39,747 nt of DNA from Zetaproteobacteria bacterium (GCA_003233235.1 QILF01000127.1:1-39747), one strand, 5' to 3'. Shown: positions 1 through 7,099, counted from the stretch's first letter. Program-made: numbers and translations. The notes: generated from the sequence alone by a model not told the origin.

Positions 1-1141
1 AGGCAGCCGTAGCAATACGGCCAACCACCTTGAGCACTTCATTCGGTGGAGTATGTCCACAGTAGCCAAGCACTAGCACTGCGATAAAAAACAGAATCAC
101 CATTTGCCGGTACATGGGCCGGTAGCGGGCGGATCGCACCTTGCAACGATCCAGCCACGGAATTAAGAAGAGCAATCCGAGCGACAAACCCATGGCCATG
201 ACACCCATAAGTTTATCCGGGAAAGCACGCAAAATTGAATACCAGGGTGTGAGATACCAAACCGGTGCAATATGTGAAGGCGTCTGGAATCCATTGGCTG
301 GCGAGAAATTATCCGGCTCAATGAATAAACCCCAGCCTGTAGGATTAAAAAATATGAAATAGGAATAAATGGTTAGAAATATTCCCACGCCAAAGGCATC
401 CTTGACCGTAAAATAAGGATGGAAAGGTATGGTGTCCTTCTGGGTGAGGTCAATTCCTTCCGGATTATTGGAATGCACGACATGTAGTGAATGGATATGG
501 ATTCCAACAATGGCCGCAAGTATCAATGGAAACAGGAAATGCAGTGTAAAGAAGCGGTTAATAGTGGGATCGCCCACACCGAAACCACCACGCAATAATT
601 GTAATATAGAATCACCAATGATCGGTATGGCACCAAACAGGTTGGTAATCACAGTCGCGCCCCAATAGGACATTTGCCCCCATGGCAGCAAATAACCAAA
701 GAAAGCTGACCCCTGCATAACCAGTAGAAGAATGACACCGATCACCCACAGCAACTCACGTGGTTTTTTATATGACCCGTAGTATAAACCGCGTGCAAAA
801 TGCATATAAATCACAAAGAAAAAGGCCGATGCGCCCACCGCGTGTATATAGCGGATCAGCCAGCCAAAATTCACATCCCGCATAATGCGTTCGACGGAAT
901 CAAAAGCGACGGAATAGCCACCGACCGTAGCGACCGCGCTCGGTTTGTAGAACATGGATAAAAAGATACCCGAAAGAATTTGGAGAATAAGAACAGTTAA
1001 AGCCAGCGATCCGAAACTCCACATATAATTCAGGTTTTTCGGCGTCGGGTAGTCCGTAAGGTGTGCCCGCGTCATTTGTACAATCTTGCTGCGCTCATCA
1101 AGCCACTGCGCCAAACGGGAATTCAGCATTCGTTCAATCAC
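1..1141 (-). CDS. petB: Cytochrome b subunit of the ubiquinol-cytochrome c reductase (bc1) complex, 3' end cut by window
   Basis: Not in the ORF track because no stop lies inside the window; I translated it from the minus strand. It carries the quinol-oxidising and quinone-reducing sites and both b hemes of the inner-membrane bc1 complex. Visible family marks are a first histidine pair in IRYIHAVGASAFFFVIYMHFARG, the GYLLPWGQMSYWGATV stretch, a second pair in HFLFPLILAAIVGIHIHSLH, and the Qo-site loop read as PVWY rather than PEWY. The C-terminus, GYCGHTPPNEVLKVVGRIATA, is the normal ending of the family, so only a few residues should be missing. The GTG start at 1141 is chosen because GGGAG lies about 8 nt upstream; an in-frame ATG is at 1129. 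The gene follows the Rieske gene by 18 bp, so they form an operon, and cytochrome c1 is expected just outside the window. Confidence 0.95.
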   Translation of the reverse strand, partial: MIERMLNSRLAQWLDERSKIVQMTRAHLTDYPTPKNLNYMWSFGSLALTVLILQILSGIFLSMFYKPSAVATVGGYSVAFDSVERIMRDVNFGWLIRYIHAVGASAFFFVIYMHFARGLYYGSYKKPRELLWVIGVILLLVMQGSAFFGYLLPWGQMSYWGATVITNLFGAIPIIGDSILQLLRGGFGVGDPTINRFFTLHFLFPLILAAIVGIHIHSLHVVHSNNPEGIDLTQKDTIPFHPYFTVKDAFGVGIFLTIYSYFIFFNPTGWGLFIEPDNFSPANGFQTPSHIAPVWYLTPWYSILRAFPDKLMGVMAMGLSLGLLFLIPWLDRCKVRSARYRPMYRQMVILFFIAVLVLGYCGHTPPNEVLKVVGRIATAA

Positions 1142-1159
1142 AACATGTCTCCCTGTTTC

Positions 1160-1762
1160 TTAACCAATGAGGATCTTGGTATCTGAAAGGTATTTGTACG
1201 GAACCGTATAAAGATTAAATGGAGCCGGAGAGCCATCAAAGACACGTCCCGCTAGGTCATAAAGTGAACCATGGCATGGGCAATGCCATCCACCGGGCCA
1301 ATCGGAAGGGACTGTGTCGCCCCATTCCGCCTGCCCGGGCGAAGGCTTGAATAATGGAATACAACCAAGGTGAGTACAGGCGGCGTTTAGTACCAGATAT
1401 TCCGGTTTGATGGATCGTACCAGACGTTGCTCGCTTGTTTTCATCCAGTCCGCCTGTACACGGGGATCGGCATGGGATTCCGGATCCTTCAGCTTGTGTT
1501 CATGGTTCGTAAGACGTTTCAACATGGCTTCGGTTCGGTGCACGACAAATACAGGGTTTCCTTGCCATGCAATCACTACAAGCTGACCCGATACCAATGT
1601 AGACAAGTCAAATTCAGTTGTTGACGCCGCCAGGGTATCCGCTGCGGGCATCATGGAACTCACAAAGGGAACCGCCACACCGGCCGCGCCAGCAGCACCC
1701 AATCCGGAGGCCACACCCCACAAGAAATTCCTGCGTTTACAATTGACCGTATCGTCAGCCAT
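1160..1762 (-). CDS. petA: Rieske iron-sulfur subunit of the bc1 complex
   Basis: A 200-aa ubiquinol-cytochrome c reductase iron-sulfur protein, which passes electrons from quinol at the Qo site to cytochrome c1 on the periplasmic face. The two cluster-binding boxes CTHLGC (about residue 129) and CPCHGS (about residue 161) give two Cys and two His ligands for a 2Fe-2S centre and the usual disulfide. The N-terminus has a twin-arginine-type motif (KRRNFLWG) followed by a hydrophobic segment that remains as the membrane anchor. The start has AGGAG 6 nt upstream. It is the first gene of the operon with cytochrome b. An AGTAAT-T-ATTACT inverted repeat lies 23-35 nt upstream of the start. Confidence 0.97.
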   Translation of the reverse strand: MADDTVNCKRRNFLWGVASGLGAAGAAGVAVPFVSSMMPAADTLAASTTEFDLSTLVSGQLVVIAWQGNPVFVVHRTEAMLKRLTNHEHKLKDPESHADPRVQADWMKTSEQRLVRSIKPEYLVLNAACTHLGCIPLFKPSPGQAEWGDTVPSDWPGGWHCPCHGSLYDLAGRVFDGSPAPFNLYTVPYKYLSDTKILIG

Positions 1763-1784
1763 GCCTGTCTCCTGTTTCCTATGC

Positions 1785-1797
1785 AGTAATTATTACT
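1785..1797. promoter_or_regulatory. Inverted repeat upstream of the Rieske gene
   Basis: AGTAAT-T-ATTACT is a perfect 6-1-6 inverted repeat immediately 5' of the Rieske ribosome site, in the only gap (118 bp) between the diheme cytochrome gene and the bc1 operon. It could be an operator or part of the promoter (TAATAAT read on the minus strand resembles a -10). No known regulator box is recognised. Confidence 0.25.
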
Positions 1798-1880
1798 ACA
1801 ATTGCCACCTTACACCCTGTTATCAATTAAACGCCATGACACCTGATTTTTCAGTTGAAATACGCGACCCGGACAGCCTG

Positions 1881-2609
1881 TTATTTCCCTTCACTTGTAA
1901 TCTTGATAAAGGAAATGATTTCATCCTCGGAGCTGCCAGTCCGATGCTGAGGTGGCATCAATGTACGCGCCTTTGGATTCCCTGTGAATTCCTTGATGGC
2001 TTTTTCACTGTTATTGTCCCACTTACGCATTTTTTCCTCGGTCCATACCCACGGTTCACCCTTGATATATTTGGTGAATTTATATTTAAATCCCGGATAG
2101 GTTCCCGCCTTGCGACCAAGAATCCCTTTCAGGCTCGGGCCAATTTTGTTCTTCCCGGTGGTAAAATCATGGCACATCTTACATGAAACCCCTGCCCCTG
2201 CCTCCGCAGAAACAACGCCTCCCTGACTCGTCATCTTGATATAGGTGATGATATTATCTTCCACAACACCGGTAAACGACTGACGTGGCATTTTTGTTTT
2301 TGCTTCCGGATTGCCGGTAAACTCTCTGACTGCCCTTTCACTGTTGTTGTCCCACTTGCGCAACTTTTCCTCAGTCCACACCCACGGTTCACCCTTGATG
2401 TATTTGGTAAAAGTATACTCATACCCTGGGTAAGTTCCTGCCTTACGGCCAATAATCCCCTTCAGGCTTGGGCCAATTTTATTCTCTCCAGTAGTAAAAT
2501 CATGACACATCTGACAGCGCCTCTCGGCACCTGCAAAAGCGGTAAATGAACCTGAAACTATTGCAATCGAACCGATAAAAATAAAAAAGAGAGATCGGTA
2601 TCTATTCAT
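1881..2609 (-). CDS. Periplasmic diheme cytochrome c with two near-identical class I domains
   Basis: A 242-aa secreted electron carrier. A signal peptide (residues 1 to about 27, ending AFAGA) is followed by two c-type heme domains with CQMCH at residue 32 and CKMCH at residue 143. Each repeats the same pattern: DFTTGxNKIGPSLKGI, GRKAGTYPG, YIKGEPWVWTEEK, RKWDNNSE, then a distal Met in KMPRQ or LMPPQ. The halves are about 111 residues apart and very similar, so this is an in-gene tandem duplication. The start is fixed by AAGGAGGAG 7 nt upstream of ATG. It lies directly upstream of the bc1 operon on the same strand, which suggests it shuttles electrons to or from bc1; the actual partner is inference. 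Each half resembles small cytochrome c550/c552-type proteins. Confidence 0.9.
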   Translation of the reverse strand: MNRYRSLFFIFIGSIAIVSGSFTAFAGAERRCQMCHDFTTGENKIGPSLKGIIGRKAGTYPGYEYTFTKYIKGEPWVWTEEKLRKWDNNSERAVREFTGNPEAKTKMPRQSFTGVVEDNIITYIKMTSQGGVVSAEAGAGVSCKMCHDFTTGKNKIGPSLKGILGRKAGTYPGFKYKFTKYIKGEPWVWTEEKMRKWDNNSEKAIKEFTGNPKARTLMPPQHRTGSSEDEIISFIKITSEGK

Positions 2610-2782
2610 TTTTCAACTCCTCCTTCCGCATTCAGATGTAAATAATTGTTTTCCCGTATGCCTTTGCTGTCAAGAAGAAATATATATGACTGATCAAGCG
2701 CTTGCCGAAGCCGTAAAAAAGATTAATCATCGCTCCAGAAAGTGCCTCGGATATAGGACTCCTCACCAAGTCTTTAACTCAG
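2610..2782. other. Gene-free stretch upstream of the diheme cytochrome
   Basis: AT-rich spacer that should contain the promoter of the minus-strand cytochrome gene. No convincing -35/-10 pair, RNA gene or ORF with a ribosome site was seen. It ends at the truncated family-2 repeat (2783). Confidence 0.4.
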
Positions 2783-2903
2783 CTAAGGAAGCGCTGAACA
2801 AACCATGATTCGTGACCCTGCACGCAAAATAAACGATTTCTGCGTTAAAGATTTTAGCCATAGCGTTGCTATGGATTGCAATCGTTGCCTTGAACTCGCC
2901 CAT
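2783..2903 (+). repeat. MITE-like family-2 copy D1, right end missing
   Basis: Begins TA-AGGAAGCGCTGAACAAA and stays alignable to copy D3 (36038-36204) through GATTCGTGACCCTGCAC, GCGTTAAAGATTT, AGCCATAGCG and CCTTGAACTCGC, until about 2903. There the similarity stops, and no right terminal repeat TTCAGCACTTCCC-TA follows. It is therefore a decayed or truncated copy. It lies between the cytochrome gene and msrB. Confidence 0.75.
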
Positions 2904-2994
2904 ATTGTCCTTGTATATTGTATATTAAGGCTAGAACAAGGAAATGTCAGGGCTGCAATCATCTGATGCATTAAAGTTGAAAACAATGCAAATA

Positions 2995-3549
2995 TCAATG
3001 CTTGGATGTGGGCTTCTCCTGGGTATCAAATAAACGGGTGAATTTCCCATAACCTTCCTGCTTTAGCGCTGCCACAGGGATAAAACGCAGTGCGGCGGAA
3101 TTGATGCAGTAGCGCAAACCTGTCGGTGGCGGGCCATCGTTGAATATATGGCCGAGATGTGAATCGGCGTGTTTGCTGCGCAGCTCGGTACGCGAGAAAA
3201 ACAGGCTGCGATCAGTTTTTTCGACAATGTTTCCGGCAGCGAGCGGGCGGATGAAGCTCGGCCAGCCGGTTCCGGATTTAAATTTATCGCTTGAACTGAA
3301 CAGCGGTTCGCCAGAAACAATATCGACATAAATGCCTGCTTGTTTGTTATCCCAATAAGCATTTCGGAACGGGCGTTCCGTACCTTCTTCGCGTACCACG
3401 TTGTATTGCAGCGGTGTTAGCGTTTTTTGCAATTCGCTATCGGAAGGCCGCTGCCAGTTCGCTTCTTTCGCCAAGTTTCCGGCATAGGCTGATGCTGTAC
3501 CTAAGCACATTAGAACAAGGGCGGGCAAGATGAAAGCATGGTGGCGCAT
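2995..3549 (-). CDS. msrB: Secreted peptide-methionine (R)-S-oxide reductase
   Basis: A 184-aa MsrB that reduces the R-epimer of methionine sulfoxide in proteins. Family marks are the GTGWPSF stretch, the [26 protein letters not shown] active-site region with catalytic Cys in RYCINS, and the preceding [24 protein letters not shown]. The two CxxC zinc pairs of the zinc form are absent, so this is the metal-free subtype. An N-terminal hydrophobic signal ([15 protein letters not shown]) predicts periplasmic location, which suits repair of oxidised exported proteins beside a respiratory cluster. No clear ribosome site precedes the ATG. The gene is convergent in layout with nothing; a decayed repeat copy lies downstream of its stop. 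Confidence 0.93.
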   Translation of the reverse strand: MRHHAFILPALVLMCLGTASAYAGNLAKEANWQRPSDSELQKTLTPLQYNVVREEGTERPFRNAYWDNKQAGIYVDIVSGEPLFSSSDKFKSGTGWPSFIRPLAAGNIVEKTDRSLFFSRTELRSKHADSHLGHIFNDGPPPTGLRYCINSAALRFIPVAALKQEGYGKFTRLFDTQEKPTSKH

Positions 3550-3585
3550 GATTTAAAGATTAGCGCGAACAAGATTAAATTCCAA

Positions 3586-3632
3586 TGTATGCGGGATGAA
3601 CTGTATGCGGGATGAATAATGCGCGGAATGAA
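3586..3632 (+). repeat. Tandem repeat upstream of the epimerase gene, 16-bp period
   Basis: TGTATGCGGGATGAA occurs exactly at 3586-3600 and 3602-3616, with a third, weaker unit AATGCGCGGAATGAA up to 3632. It lies in the divergent gap between msrB and the epimerase gene. See the finding on gene-boundary duplications. Confidence 0.85.
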
Positions 3633-3726
3633 GCCGTGGTGACTTTCTGATGTCTGACCGATTGTAAGCGGCTTGTCACAGGCATAGGCTGTGATGAATG
3701 AATGGCAGCAATCTTTGGAGGATAAA

Positions 3727-4632
3727 ATGGCTAATCTTGATGCATTAAACGAACAATTCGGCATTGCCGGGCAGCTGAATTTTGTCGCCGGTGGCGGTGG
3801 CATGCCGGTAGCCGGGGTGGAGAATGAATTCGGCAAGGCATCAATTGCTTTGCAGGGTGCGCATGTGTTGGCTTATCAGGCGAAGGGTACGGAACCGCTG
3901 ATTTGGATGTCGCCGGAGGCAACGTATGCGCCGGGCAAGTCGTTACGCGGTGGTGTGCCGGTTTGCTGGCCGTGGTTCGGACCGCACGCCTCGGATTCAA
4001 GTCTGCCCGGGCACGGACCTGCGCGGACTGTCGATTGGCAGCCGGTGGCATCGGAAGCGCTGAGTGGCGGGAGTACGAAGCTTAGTTTCGAACTGATAAA
4101 AACCGGAAAAATAAGCGAACAGTGCGCGCACGATTTGAATGTGCGTTTGCACGTGACGGTAGGTGAAAGTCTGCGGCTCGAACTGGAGACAACGAATCAG
4201 GGCGCTACAGCGTTCACGCTGGGTCAGGCGCTGCACACTTATTTTCGTGTCGGCGACGTGCGTTTGGCACATGTCGAAGGTCTGGACGGGTGTGAATACA
4301 TCGACAAAATGGATGGCGGTCAGCGCAAGCAGCAGCATGGCGCGGTGAGTATTTCCGGCGAGACGGATCGTATTTATCTTGGCAGCGGCAAGCGGCAGGA
4401 AATCGTCGATCCGGCGATGGGTAGAAAGATTATTATTCAGAGTGAGGGCAGTGCATCGACAGTGGTATGGAACCCCTGGGCGGAAACAGCGGCGAAGATG
4501 GGTGATCTCGGGCCGGATGGTTATCTGAATATGCTGTGTGTGGAAACCGCCAACGCCGCTGATGATGTGGTGAAAATCGCTCCGGGCGCGACGTATTGTA
4601 TGCTGGCCGATTACAGTAGCGAGGCGCTTTGA
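3727..4632 (+). CDS. yeaD: D-hexose-6-phosphate mutarotase (aldose 1-epimerase family, YeaD-like)
   Basis: A cytosolic protein of 301 aa from the chosen start, expected to interconvert alpha and beta anomers of glucose-6-phosphate and related sugar phosphates. Recognisable family stretches are FGKASIALQGAHVLAYQ, PLIWMSPEA, LRGGVPVCWPWFGPH, LPGHGPARTVDW, ALHTYFRVGDV, TDRIYLG, VVWNPWAETAAKMGDLGPDGYLNMLCVETAN and a C-terminal APGATYCM. The ORF opens at 3691, but GGAGG six nt before ATG 3727 fixes the start there, and the extra 12 residues are not family-like. It stands alone on the plus strand, divergent from msrB. The stop codon lies in a 14-bp-period repeat that runs to the next start. Confidence 0.9.
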   Translation: MANLDALNEQFGIAGQLNFVAGGGGMPVAGVENEFGKASIALQGAHVLAYQAKGTEPLIWMSPEATYAPGKSLRGGVPVCWPWFGPHASDSSLPGHGPARTVDWQPVASEALSGGSTKLSFELIKTGKISEQCAHDLNVRLHVTVGESLRLELETTNQGATAFTLGQALHTYFRVGDVRLAHVEGLDGCEYIDKMDGGQRKQQHGAVSISGETDRIYLGSGKRQEIVDPAMGRKIIIQSEGSASTVVWNPWAETAAKMGDLGPDGYLNMLCVETANAADDVVKIAPGATYCMLADYSSEAL

Positions 4633-4675
4633 GTAGGGCTGTTTGAGCGAGCCTGTTTGAGAGGGTCTGATTGAC
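4625..4675 (+). repeat. 14-bp-period repeat joining the epimerase stop to the ychJ start
   Basis: Units CGCTTTGAG (4625), CTGTTTGAG (4639), CTGTTTGAG (4653) and CTGATTGAC (4667) are spaced exactly 14 bp apart. The first unit contains the epimerase TGA stop and the last contains the TTG start of the next gene. The whole intercistronic spacer therefore looks like iterated copies of the gene end. Confidence 0.8.
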
Positions 4676-5111
4676 TTCCTGTCCCTGCGGTTCAGGTCGC
4701 GCACTGGAAATATGTTGCGGTGCGTATCTGGCGGGCAAAGCCGCGCCGAATGCCGAAACCCTGATGCGTTCGCGTTATACAGCCTATGTGCTGGGTAAAC
4801 ATGACTACCTGCTAGTTTCGTGGCATCCGCTGACGCGTCCTGCAAGACTTGGTGGAACAGCTTTACGCTGGATTGGGCTGGAAATCCTCCGGACGGTAGC
4901 CGGAGGTGTGCAAGATGATGTCGGTGAAGTGGGATTTATCGCCTCCTATGTGGAAAAAGGGAAGGGTAAGCGTTTGCATGAACTTAGCCGGTTTGTCTGT
5001 GAAGAGGGACGATGGCTCTACATGGATGGTGATTGTCAGGTTGATGATATCGGGCGCAACAATGCATGTCCGTGCGGCAGTGGGAAAAAATTCAAGCGTT
5101 GTTGCGGGTAA
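4671..5111 (+). CDS. ychJ: YchJ/UPF0225-family protein with N- and C-terminal SEC-C motifs
   Basis: A 146-aa protein. It starts with CPCGSGRALEICCG and ends with NACPCGSGKKFKRCCG, two SEC-C zinc motifs of the CxC-x8-CC kind first described in SecA. Between them is the YchJ core (LMRSRYTAYVLGKHDYLLVSWHP, VGEVGFIASY, LHELSRFVCEEGRWLYMDGD), an NTF2-like fold in this family. The molecular role is not established; a zinc-dependent protein-interaction role is usually assumed. The start is TTG with GAGGG about 6 nt upstream. The gene lies six bases before a DUF1499 gene on the same strand, so the two are probably co-transcribed. Confidence 0.88.
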   Translation: MTSCPCGSGRALEICCGAYLAGKAAPNAETLMRSRYTAYVLGKHDYLLVSWHPLTRPARLGGTALRWIGLEILRTVAGGVQDDVGEVGFIASYVEKGKGKRLHELSRFVCEEGRWLYMDGDCQVDDIGRNNACPCGSGKKFKRCCG

Positions 5112-5116
5112 AAAAT

Positions 5117-5572
5117 ATGAAGGCGGTAAAGATGGTATTCATCGTAATTTGCATTGTCGTTGGGTTGCTGTTGACGGGCGCTTTTGTGCGTGGTTGGCAA
5201 TCGCAGCAAGCGCCGGAACTCTTGGGCTTGCTTGAAGGGCATTTGCAGGTTTGTCCGGACAAGCCGAACTGTGTAAGTAGCGAGGCTCAAGCTGATGACA
5301 CACAGCATGTGATTGCCGCGTTGAAATCAACAGACTGGCAAAAACTGCGGCAGGCGGTGCGGCAGACAGGTGGAATAATTGTCAGTGATGACGGGCATTA
5401 TCTGCATGCTGCATTCACATCCAGCGTGTTTCGTTTTGTGGATGATGTGGAGGCGCGACTGGACAAGGCTTCAGGGCTGATTCACATCCGTTCGGCTGCG
5501 CGCGTCGGCCACTCCGATTTCGGGGTAAACCGCAAACGCGTCGAAACCTTGCGGAAAATGTTAACGCCTTAG
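5117..5572 (+). CDS. DUF1499 family membrane-anchored protein
   Basis: 151 aa from ATG 5117. The ORF opens further upstream, but that part overlaps the preceding SEC-C end. An N-terminal hydrophobic helix (MVFIVICIVVGLLLTGAFV) acts as anchor or signal. The rest is DUF1499: CPDKPNCVSS, then FRFVDDVEARLDKASGLIHIRSAARVGHSDFGVNRKRVETLRKML. DUF1499 has no assigned biochemical activity. The gene follows the ychJ-like gene with a 5-bp gap and no strong ribosome site, so translation may be coupled. Its TAG stop (5570-5572) uses as its last base the first G of mobile-element copy A, so the original stop may have been altered by that insertion. Confidence 0.85.
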   Translation: MKAVKMVFIVICIVVGLLLTGAFVRGWQSQQAPELLGLLEGHLQVCPDKPNCVSSEAQADDTQHVIAALKSTDWQKLRQAVRQTGGIIVSDDGHYLHAAFTSSVFRFVDDVEARLDKASGLIHIRSAARVGHSDFGVNRKRVETLRKMLTP

Positions 5573-5756
5573 AGCCACTTGCAAAAGTCGTGAGCGGTGA
5601 TTTTCGTCCCCACTGCGGCGCGATTTCATTTGGAATTCAAGTTGGGATTTCGGCAAATGGAACCACCATTCACCTCATTCCAACTCAAAACCGCACTCGA
5701 AAATCGCACTCGAAGCGGGATTGCAACGCATCCACCCGGACTTTTGCAAGCGGCTC
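5572..5756. mobile_element. MITE-like family-1 copy A (185 bp)
   Basis: Starts GAGCCACTTGCAAAAGTC and ends GACTTTTGCAAGCGGCTC (one mismatch between ends). The body matches copies B and C (AATGGAACCACCATTCAC, ATTGCAAC.CATCCACCC). It lies between two convergent genes and touches the DUF1499 stop; the stop codon of the YbjQ-family gene begins 2 bp past the other end. No clean target duplication (CTTA versus ACTA), so it is probably an older copy. It codes for nothing. Confidence 0.85.
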
Positions 5757-5757
5757 A

Positions 5758-6078
5758 CTAGTCTAGTATTACGGCTGTGCCACTGGCACTGACCATCAGC
5801 ATGCTGCCGTCTTTGCCAACCACTTCATAATCAATATCAATGCCGATAACAGCATTGGCACCGAGTTCGCTGGCATGTTGTTCAAGTTCGTTGAAAGCGA
5901 TTTCGCGGGCTTTTGCCAGTTCTTTTTCGTAAGCGCCGGAACGTCCTCCGACAATATCACGAATGCCTGCAAACAGGTCGCGAAACACATTGGTACCGAG
6001 AATCGCTTCGCCGACGACAACGCCTTTGTAATCAGTGATATTGTGCCCTTCGATGTTGGGTGTGGTGCTGAAAATCAT
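5758..6078 (-). CDS. YbjQ/UPF0145-family protein
   Basis: 106 aa of the YbjQ family, small cytosolic proteins that form pentamers and are often labelled heavy-metal-binding, although the function is uncertain. The typical layout is visible: [54 protein letters not shown], then [31 protein letters not shown] and a final SGTAVIL strand. The ORF opens at 6129, but AGGAG six nt before the ATG at 6078 and the family N-terminus MIFSTT fix the start. It is convergent to the DUF1499 gene across mobile-element copy A; a family-2 element lies about 75 bp upstream of its start. Confidence 0.92.
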   Translation of the reverse strand: MIFSTTPNIEGHNITDYKGVVVGEAILGTNVFRDLFAGIRDIVGGRSGAYEKELAKAREIAFNELEQHASELGANAVIGIDIDYEVVGKDGSMLMVSASGTAVILD

Positions 6079-6154
6079 ATGCGGCTCCTTGCTGATGTTT
6101 GCGGCAAGCATAACCTGTTTTGGCCGCAAGGTCAGCGGCGTTCGGTGTTCAGGA

Positions 6155-6339
6155 TAGGGAGGTGCTGAATAAAGCTGACTCGAGAAGTCTGTAATGAAAA
6201 ATGGGCGAGTTCAAGGCAAAGATTGCAAGGCATAGCACCGCTATGCGGAGGAAATACCTGTGGTGCTTAAATCTTTAACGCGGGGATCGTTCATTTTACG
6301 TGCAGGGTCACGAATCATGGTTTGTTCAGCACCTCCCTA
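6155..6339 (-). mobile_element. MITE-like family-2 copy D2 (about 185 bp, intact ends)
   Basis: TA-GGGAGGTGCTGAATAAA at the left and TTTGTTCAGCACCTCCC-TA at the right form near-perfect terminal inverted repeats. Both ends are bordered by TA, as if a TA target had been duplicated. Relative to D1 and D3 the body is reversed (GAGTTCAAGGCAAAGATTGCA ... AAATCTTTAACGCG ... GCAGGGTCACGAATCATG). No coding capacity. The family name and any link to an IS630-like transposase are inference. Confidence 0.85.
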
Positions 6340-6484
6340 GGAGACTGTCGGACTGATGAGAAATCTACTGTGCGGCAGGGATAACGGCCCAAAACATCCG
6401 GATTTATCGTTGCATCGTTACCACTATGCGCCTCAAAATCATGCTGCTTTTGACGCGTTCCCCCACCTGCTCGCTACAATCACC
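6340..6484. other. Gene-free remainder of the YbjQ upstream gap
   Basis: No ORF with a ribosome site, no RNA gene and no clear promoter was recognised here. The plus-strand ORF 6356-6562 in the track has no family resemblance and overlaps the better-supported small gene on the other strand. Confidence 0.3.
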
Positions 6485-6667
6485 CTAAGTTCGACAGGCT
6501 TCCAAGCTGGCGTCAAATTCATCATCACCGATATTGTCATCGGAAATCAGATCGTCATTTAAATCGAACATGAACGCGAGTTCGGAAATAGGCATGTGCA
6601 GATTGCGCTCACTAACCCATTTGAGCATTTCTACTCGTTCCTGATTGGTCGATTGATTGAAAGACAT
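6485..6667 (-). CDS. Small acidic hypothetical protein (60 aa)
   Basis: Function not recognised. It is accepted as a gene because GGGAGG lies at normal spacing before the ATG and because the composition is protein-like: an N-terminal STNQERVEMLKWVSERNLHMPISELAFMF segment that could form two helices, followed by a strongly acidic tail (DLNDDLISDDNIGDDEFD). No signal peptide or membrane segment. It is transcribed away from the dcw cluster and stands alone between mobile-element copies D2 and B. It could be a regulator or a protein-binding peptide; nothing in the sequence decides this. Confidence 0.55.
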   Translation of the reverse strand: MSFNQSTNQERVEMLKWVSERNLHMPISELAFMFDLNDDLISDDNIGDDEFDASLEACRT

Positions 6668-6781
6668 AGATGTACCTCCCGTTTCTTTTGCCGCTGTTTA
6701 GTTCGGGCGTGATTTTGTCGGGAAGAATAAAAGTCGATTATGTCAGCGATATGACGAGACGATGGCAATCCTGTGACTACA

Positions 6782-6942
6782 GAGCCACTTGCAAAAGCCG
6801 TGAGCGGCGATTTACTTCCCCACTCCGGCGCGATTTTGAGTTGGACTTTCGGAAAATGGAACCACCATTCACCTTATCCCAACTCAAAATCGCACTCGAA
6901 GTGGGATTGCAACTCATCCACCCAGACTTTTGCAAGTGGCTC
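6782..6942. mobile_element. MITE-like family-1 copy B (161 bp, best-preserved foldback)
   Basis: The ends GAGCCACTTGCAAAAG and CTTTTGCAAGTGGCTC are exact inverted repeats, flanked by TACA on both sides (6778-6781 and 6943-6946), a 4-bp target duplication. An inner inverted repeat (GCGATTTTGAGTTGG with CCAACTCAAAATCGC) extends the fold, so almost the whole element can form one long hairpin. It lies in the gap upstream of the dcw promoter. The track ORFs 6670-7050 and 6773-7006 run through it and are not genes. Confidence 0.9.
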
Positions 6943-7070
6943 TACAGTAGCGGGTCTCTTTTTATCCCCACTTTCCGCCACTTATATAAATTTCGTGAAA
7001 ACATAAAGAAACTAACGTTTATACAGGCAGTTAGCGCTACCGTGAAATAGCGTATATCTGCTAAATGGGG

Positions 7071-7099
7071 TTGACATTTTTTTTTAATGGGTGAATATT
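7071..7099 (+). promoter_or_regulatory. Probable sigma-70 promoter of the dcw cluster
   Basis: TTGACA at 7071-7076 matches the -35 consensus exactly. Seventeen bases later AATATT (7094-7099) is a weak -10. The spacer contains a run of nine T. It lies about 80 bp before the mraZ start and overlaps the first TGGGN box, as expected for a MraZ-controlled promoter. Confidence 0.6.

Noticed and set aside
1653-2186. 177-aa plus-strand ORF
   Set aside because: Antisense shadow of the Rieske and diheme cytochrome genes, which have clear motifs.
3997-4845. 282-aa minus-strand ORF
   Set aside because: Antisense to the epimerase and ychJ-like genes, no ribosome site and no family resemblance.
6670-7050. 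126-aa plus-strand ORF (and nested 6773-7006)
   Set aside because: It runs straight through mobile-element copy B and the dcw promoter region; the shared peptide (EPLAKAVSGDLLPHSG) is just the translated repeat, also seen in murF.
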